Shown here piece after piece: positions 59,456 to 64,000 of a stretch of 64,000 nucleotides of DNA. This DNA comes from Pseudoalteromonas galatheae (lineage in GTDB: Bacteria > Pseudomonadota > Gammaproteobacteria > Enterobacterales > Alteromonadaceae). The stretch is taken from positions 1,299,001-1,363,000 of the forward strand of contig NZ_PNCO02000001.1 of NCBI RefSeq assembly GCF_005886105.2, in the 5' to 3' direction. Made by a program: the position numbers and the translations under genes. The stretch's first letter is position 1. Each line of letters begins with the position of its first letter. The notes beneath the pieces were generated by a model, which saw nothing but the letters and a program-made list of their open reading frames with translations, searched no databases and was not told the DNA's origin.

Positions 59456-60955
59456 ATGCAACAAGAACAACAAAAACCACAACTCAGTTTTTGGCAGATA
59501 TGGAATATGTGCTTTGGGTTTCTTGGGATCCAATTTGGTTTTGCACTACAAAACGGCAACGTGAGCCGTATTTTTCAAACCCTTGGTGCAAAGGTCGATG
59601 ACATCCCTATATTGTGGGTTGCAGCGCCCTTAACGGGTTTAATCGTGCAACCAATTATTGGCTATTGGAGTGATAGAACATGGGGAAAACTTGGCCGTAG
59701 AAGACCATTTTTCTTGTGGGGGGCTATTCTCACCACGCTATCGCTTTTTATCATGCCCAATTCTCCAACGCTTTGGATTGCGGCGGGTATGCTGTGGATC
59801 ATGGATGCGTCGATCAACGTCACGATGGAGCCGTTTAGAGCATTAGTAGGTGATAATCTGAATGAAAAGCAACGTGCTACAGGTTATGCGATGCAGAGCT
59901 TTTTCATTGGGGTTGGTGCCGTGGTCGCGTCTGCGCTGCCTTGGGTGATGACCAATTGGTTTGAGGTGAGTAATACAGCACCTGCTGGACAAATCCCTGA
60001 CTCGGTAAAATACGCATTTTACTGGGGGGGAGCTATCCTGTTCATCTCCGTATTATGGACGATTTTAAAAACGAAAGAATATAGTCCTGAGCAACTCGCT
60101 GCTTTTGAACAAGCGCAAACGAATACGCAAAGCGCAACACTGTCAGACCTACCTGTGAACTTTATAAAAGGCAGTGCGGTGAGTGGTTTCATTGGCGTTA
60201 TTGTGTTGCTTGCCGTTGCACTTCTTGGCCTTGAAAAAGAGCTTTATTTGCTTAGCGGGCTGCTCATCGCTTTTGCAATTGTATTTGTCATTGCGCATGT
60301 GATGCAGCAAAAACAGCGTGTAAGTAATGGTTTTTATCATGTTATTTTTGACTTATTTACGATGCCAAAGACCATGCAGCAGCTTGCTGTGGTGCAGTTT
60401 TTTAGCTGGTTTTCGCTATTCGCCATGTGGATCTACACTACCTCAGCGGTGACGAGCCATCACTATGGTACGTCAGATGTAACGAGCAAACTTTATAACG
60501 ATGGTGCTGACTGGGTTGGGGTGTTATTTGCAGCTTACAATGGCTTTGCTGCCATTGCTGCGATGGTGATCCCATTCATGGTTAAGCACATTGGTCTCAA
60601 AGGGGCACATGCAGCTAACTTGTTTTTTGGTGCTGTGTCTTTAATTAGCTTCAAATTTATTGGTGACCCCACATTACTTTGGTTGCCAATGGTGGGCATT
60701 GGCTTTGCTTGGGCATCTATTTTGTCATTACCTTACGCGATGTTAAGTAACGCTTTGCCAAGCAACAAAATGGGTGTATTTATGGGGATCTTTAACTTTT
60801 TTATCGTGATCCCACAATTACTCGCCGCCAGTATTCTAGGTCTAATTCTACGTCATGGTTTTGATAACCAACCGATATTTGCACTCGTCATCGGAGGCGT
60901 GTCATTTTTACTCGCTGCATTAGCTGTTTCAAGAGTCACGATAAAGGCTCAATAA
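59456..60955 (+). CDS. MFS/GPH-type alpha-glucoside transporter, SLC45/MalT-like
   Basis: A 499-aa inner-membrane transporter with about 12 hydrophobic segments. The segment GYWSDRTWGKLGRRRPFFLW, with its G-x-x-S-D-R and G-R-R-R-P-F motif, is the signature of the SLC45/sucrose-maltose transporter family found as MalT in starch loci of Alteromonadales and Xanthomonas. It likely imports maltose or maltodextrins with H+. The gene is three bases after the amylase gene and its ribosome-binding site AGAGAAG overlaps that gene's end. Confidence 0.9.
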   Translation: MQQEQQKPQLSFWQIWNMCFGFLGIQFGFALQNGNVSRIFQTLGAKVDDIPILWVAAPLTGLIVQPIIGYWSDRTWGKLGRRRPFFLWGAILTTLSLFIMPNSPTLWIAAGMLWIMDASINVTMEPFRALVGDNLNEKQRATGYAMQSFFIGVGAVVASALPWVMTNWFEVSNTAPAGQIPDSVKYAFYWGGAILFISVLWTILKTKEYSPEQLAAFEQAQTNTQSATLSDLPVNFIKGSAVSGFIGVIVLLAVALLGLEKELYLLSGLLIAFAIVFVIAHVMQQKQRVSNGFYHVIFDLFTMPKTMQQLAVVQFFSWFSLFAMWIYTTSAVTSHHYGTSDVTSKLYNDGADWVGVLFAAYNGFAAIAAMVIPFMVKHIGLKGAHAANLFFGAVSLISFKFIGDPTLLWLPMVGIGFAWASILSLPYAMLSNALPSNKMGVFMGIFNFFIVIPQLLAASILGLILRHGFDNQPIFALVIGGVSFLLAALAVSRVTIKAQ

Positions 60956-60965
60956 GGAGAACGAG

Positions 60966-63362
60966 ATGATTAAACTATCAACAATTGCACTTGCTCTGGT
61001 AAGTGCTGGCCTCATGGGTTGCGGATCACAGCAATCTGGCAATGAAACCCTGACGGCACCAGGTGAACCTGGCGTTAAACCTTATTGGTCATACTCTGGA
61101 AAAACGGGGATTGGTACGTCGTACGAAGCGTACGAAGACGGCAAGTACAGTGATTCTACGGCTACTAAAGCAGTTTCAAAGGTATGGTTTTCTGTTGCAA
61201 AAGGGATGATCACAGAGACCATGTTTGGACTTATTCACCAAGCGCAGATCAAAGACATGCAATTCATCATCGTGGGTGACGGCTTTGCAGTGAAAGAATC
61301 TGATACTGACGCCCTAGATGTCACGATTGACTATCTTTATAAAGATGCCAATGGACGACCGTTATCGCTGGCTTACAAAATTTTAAGCAAGGATAAACAA
61401 GGCCGCTTTACCCTTGAAAAGCATATTTTTACCGATCCTGACGGACAAACCTTGTTTGTTAGAGCAAAAGTAGATACTGCTCTCAAAGATGTAAAAGCTT
61501 TTGTGAACGTAAACCCATACGTGAATAACAATGGCTTAAACGATTTTGCAAAAGTGACAGAGCAAGGTTTGTTAGCATGGGAAGGTAAGAATTATCTCTC
61601 TTTGCAGAGCAAAACTGGCTTTGTTGAAGCATCTGTCGGTTTTACTGGCACCAGCGATAATTTAGCGGCACTTGAGTCTACAGGACATATAGCTCAGGCT
61701 TATGCGTCTACAGGCAAAGAAAGTGGCAACGTTAACTGGTTGGCAAACTTAGGGCAAGTAAAGGGCAGCAGCACCTTTGATCTTACCTTGAGTTTTGGTC
61801 ATTCTCAGCAGCAGAGCTTTGCTGAGGGAGCAGCCACATTAGCCAAAGGTTATGACAAGGTACTGGCTGATTATAATGGCCAAGGCGAAGCGACGGGCTG
61901 GCAAGATTATCTCGACAGTTTAGTGCCACTAAAGTCCATGACGGCAAATACCGCAGACAACGGCAAGTTACTTTACACCAGTGCGCTAGTGCTTAAGGCG
62001 CAAGAAGATAAAACCCATGCCGGTGCGCTGATAGCATCGTTGTCAAATCCGTGGGGTGACACAGTGCCTGCAGAGCAAGGCCATACCGGCTATAAAGCAG
62101 TATGGGTGCGTGATTTTTATCAAGTAGCGATGGCATTTTTGGCGATGGGAGATACACAAACAGCACTCACTGCTTTTGAGTATCTAGAAAAAGTGCAAGT
62201 TACGGATAAAACACCGGGTAACCATGGTGATACTGGCTGGTTCTTACAAAAAACGCATGTAGATGGCGAGCTTGAGTGGGTTGGTGTACAGCTTGACCAA
62301 ACGGCAATGCCAATCATGCTGGCATGGAAACTGTGGCAATCGGGTGTGCTAAGCGATGAAAGACTGGTTTATTGGTACAATAAGATGTTAAAGCCCGCGG
62401 CTAACTTCTTAGTTGAAGGGGGACTGGCTAAAATATTGTGGAATGACACGCAAATCACACCGCCGGCGACACAGCAAGAGCGTTGGGAAGAGCAAAATGG
62501 CTATTCACCATCGACTACCGCGGCAATCATTGCAGGCCTTGTGACGGCGAGCGATATTGCTAAATTGGCTGGTGATAAAGCGGGACAAGAGAAATTCCTT
62601 GCGACGGCGCAGCAGTACAATCGTGATGTTGAGTCATTCATGTTCACAACCAAAGGGAGTCTGCAAAGCAAACACAGTGACGGTCAATATTTCTTCCGTA
62701 TTGGACAAGACAAAGATCCTAATTCCAATACGACCTTAAATACCAACAATGGCCGCAGCGGAATGGATAAGAAGCAGATCATCGACGGTGGCTTTTTAGA
62801 ACTTGTGCGTTACGGGGTTAGAGGGGCTGACGCCCCGAGCATCGTGGCCACCATGCCTGAATACGATGATGAATCGATAGCTGACAACTTAAGAGTAAAA
62901 TATAGCTTTAAATTTGATGGTGATGTTAATAGTTATCCGGGGTATCGCCGTTACGGTAATGACGGTTATGGTGAAGATGAGAAGCGTGGTATCAATTATG
63001 CCGAAAATGGTCAGAATACTGATGGCCAACGCGGTCGAGTGTGGCCTTTCTTTACCGGAGAGCGTGGTCACTATGATATTGCGCTGGCGCTGCTTGATGG
63101 TGAATTAAGTGCGGATGAACAGAGCAAAATACAAAATACTTATGTGAAGGGGATGGAGCACTTTGCTAATGAAGGCATGATGTTACCTGAGCAAGTATGG
63201 GATGGTGTGGGTAAAAATACCTTTGGCTATCAACTTGGCAAAGGAACCAACTCGGCGACGCCTTTGGCTTGGACACATGCTGAATACGTAAAGTTAGTAC
63301 GCTCTCTTAATGAAAAGCAAGTATGGGATCACTACCCAATCGTAGAAAGTAAACTGAAATAA
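60966..63362 (+). CDS. Glucan 1,4-alpha-glucosidase (GH15 glucoamylase) lipoprotein
   Basis: A 798-aa lipoprotein. A signal peptide ends in lipobox LMGC (about 16-19), followed by an N-terminal beta-sandwich domain (about 35-290) and an (alpha/alpha)6 catalytic barrel. The GH15 motifs VWVRDFYQVAMAFLA, LEWVGVQLDQTAMPIML and LPEQVWDG are present, with catalytic glutamates probably in ERWEEQNGYSPST and LPEQVWDG. It releases glucose from the non-reducing ends of maltodextrins. The start follows AAGGAG, ten bases after the transporter. Confidence 0.92.
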   Translation: MIKLSTIALALVSAGLMGCGSQQSGNETLTAPGEPGVKPYWSYSGKTGIGTSYEAYEDGKYSDSTATKAVSKVWFSVAKGMITETMFGLIHQAQIKDMQFIIVGDGFAVKESDTDALDVTIDYLYKDANGRPLSLAYKILSKDKQGRFTLEKHIFTDPDGQTLFVRAKVDTALKDVKAFVNVNPYVNNNGLNDFAKVTEQGLLAWEGKNYLSLQSKTGFVEASVGFTGTSDNLAALESTGHIAQAYASTGKESGNVNWLANLGQVKGSSTFDLTLSFGHSQQQSFAEGAATLAKGYDKVLADYNGQGEATGWQDYLDSLVPLKSMTANTADNGKLLYTSALVLKAQEDKTHAGALIASLSNPWGDTVPAEQGHTGYKAVWVRDFYQVAMAFLAMGDTQTALTAFEYLEKVQVTDKTPGNHGDTGWFLQKTHVDGELEWVGVQLDQTAMPIMLAWKLWQSGVLSDERLVYWYNKMLKPAANFLVEGGLAKILWNDTQITPPATQQERWEEQNGYSPSTTAAIIAGLVTASDIAKLAGDKAGQEKFLATAQQYNRDVESFMFTTKGSLQSKHSDGQYFFRIGQDKDPNSNTTLNTNNGRSGMDKKQIIDGGFLELVRYGVRGADAPSIVATMPEYDDESIADNLRVKYSFKFDGDVNSYPGYRRYGNDGYGEDEKRGINYAENGQNTDGQRGRVWPFFTGERGHYDIALALLDGELSADEQSKIQNTYVKGMEHFANEGMMLPEQVWDGVGKNTFGYQLGKGTNSATPLAWTHAEYVKLVRSLNEKQVWDHYPIVESKLK

Positions 63363-63383
63363 CAAACTGTAAGTAAACACATA

Positions 63384-63414
63384 AAAAATGCCGAACATGA
63401 GTTCGGCATTTTTA
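63384..63414. terminator. Bidirectional terminator between glucoamylase and the LacI-family gene
   Basis: AAAAATGCCGAAC, ATGA loop, GTTCGGCATTTTT. The poly-A and poly-T flanks serve both convergent genes. Confidence 0.92.
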
Positions 63415-63423
63415 TCGCTATTG

Positions 63424-64000
63424 CTACCGTGAAGACTGCCTAACAATCAATTTCGGCGGCAAGAGGGTAGAGGTTACCGCTTCACCTCGGATAAGCGTAA
63501 GTAGGTTATCGACTAGCATTTGCCCTGCCAATGTGGTGTTTTGCTGCACAGTAGTCAAAGAGGGAGAAACATAACCCGCCGCGGCAATGTTATCAAAGCC
63601 AACGACATGCACATCATGCGGCACGCGAACGCCCGCTTCTTGAAGTGCCTTAATCGCGCCAATAGCAATGAGATCGCTAGCAGCGAAAAGCGCATTAAAT
63701 TTAACATTGTTGGCGATTAAAGAGCGAGTCGCATGATACCCTGAGTCTTCTGTGGAAATCGCATTTGCCATTTTACGGTCACTCACCTCAATACCTTTTG
63801 CTTTAAGGGTGTCTCTAAAACCTTTAAAACGCGCAAAAAATTCCGGGCTGTGATCCGAGGCATCGCCAATAAACGCACAATCTGTTCTGACCATGTCGAT
63901 TAAATGCTTTGCAGCTAATACACCACCACCGTAATTATCGCAGCTCACAGTGAGGTCTGGACGGTTATCAACCGTTGCCCCCCAGCAAACAAACTTCGTG
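63424..64000 (-). CDS. LacI-family transcriptional regulator, C-terminal part
   Basis: The open frame continues through the right edge, so the true start and the helix-turn-helix lie outside; 192 codons of the sugar-binding domain are visible. The reading CWGATVDNRPDLTVSCDNYG leads into GGGVLAAKHLID, then RFKGFRDTLKAKGI, FAASDLIAIGAIKALQEAG, VHVVGFDNIAAAGYVSPSLT and TTVQQNTTLAGQMLVDNL, all hallmarks of LacI/GalR/PurR proteins. Position next to the alpha-glucan genes and the CG-centred palindromes make it the probable local regulator (MalR-like). Confidence 0.9.
   Translation of the reverse strand, partial: TKFVCWGATVDNRPDLTVSCDNYGGGVLAAKHLIDMVRTDCAFIGDASDHSPEFFARFKGFRDTLKAKGIEVSDRKMANAISTEDSGYHATRSLIANNVKFNALFAASDLIAIGAIKALQEAGVRVPHDVHVVGFDNIAAAGYVSPSLTTVQQNTTLAGQMLVDNLLTLIRGEAVTSTLLPPKLIVRQSSR

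Overview
The window looks like chromosomal DNA of a marine gammaproteobacterium of the Alteromonadales, most likely Pseudoalteromonas or a close relative. This is judged from protein character (class II IlvC with divergent IlvY, E. coli-like FtsH, GreA and Hda), the number of TonB-dependent receptors, an M9 collagenase, an alpha-glucan locus with a flavin-dependent halogenase, and a NhaC-type MetT-like transporter. No database search was possible. I see no prophage, IS transposase, integrase, CRISPR array or rRNA.

Layout. 1-538: 5' part of a chemoreceptor (minus strand). 0.8-4.0 kb: ilvC and divergent ilvY, then an orphan response regulator with a degenerate receiver. 4.3-10.8 kb: a probable iron-related envelope cluster (DUF4856 lipoprotein, imelysin lipoprotein, FecA-like TonB receptor, histidine-rich membrane hydroxylase). 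11-20.6 kb: assorted accessory genes (96-aa orphan, KefB-like antiporter, Spo0M-like protein, ElaA, NSS symporter, RstAB-like two-component system, lipoprotein, serine hydrolase). 20.6-27.2 kb: the core block yhbY / rlmE-ftsH-folP-glmM-tpiA-secG-tRNA-Leu(GAG). 27.3-31.3 kb: a repeat-rich break holding a TPR protein, a Tsx/OmpK-like porin and a MetT-like transporter. 31.5-37.4 kb: dapB, carAB, greA. 37.5-42.6 kb: two orphans, a secreted M9 collagenase and a solute-binding protein. 42.7-50.6 kb: gloA, DUF2066-hda, pheS-pheT-ihfA and a CSS-motif/EAL phosphodiesterase. 50.7-64 kb: an alpha-glucan utilisation locus (GH13 glucosidase, TonB receptor, tryptophan-halogenase-like protein, GH13 lipoprotein, SLC45-type transporter, GH15 glucoamylase lipoprotein, LacI-family regulator running off the end).

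Working together. In the alpha-glucan locus, dextrins would enter through the TonB receptor, be trimmed by the GH13 and GH15 lipoproteins, cross the inner membrane through the MFS transporter and be finished by the cytoplasmic GH13 enzyme. Three CG- or TA-centred palindromes of the form TGnATACGTATnCA lie before three of these genes and fit a LacI-family operator.

The least explained observations are: a MITE-like family of 162-210 bp (three copies plus a fragment); two AGACGTCT sites resembling MetJ boxes, one before the MetT-like gene and one before an orphan 96-aa gene; a 10-bp-arm palindrome that overlaps the ilvY start codon; an attenuator-like hairpin just before carA; and the uncharacterised DUF4856/imelysin/TonB/hydroxylase cluster.
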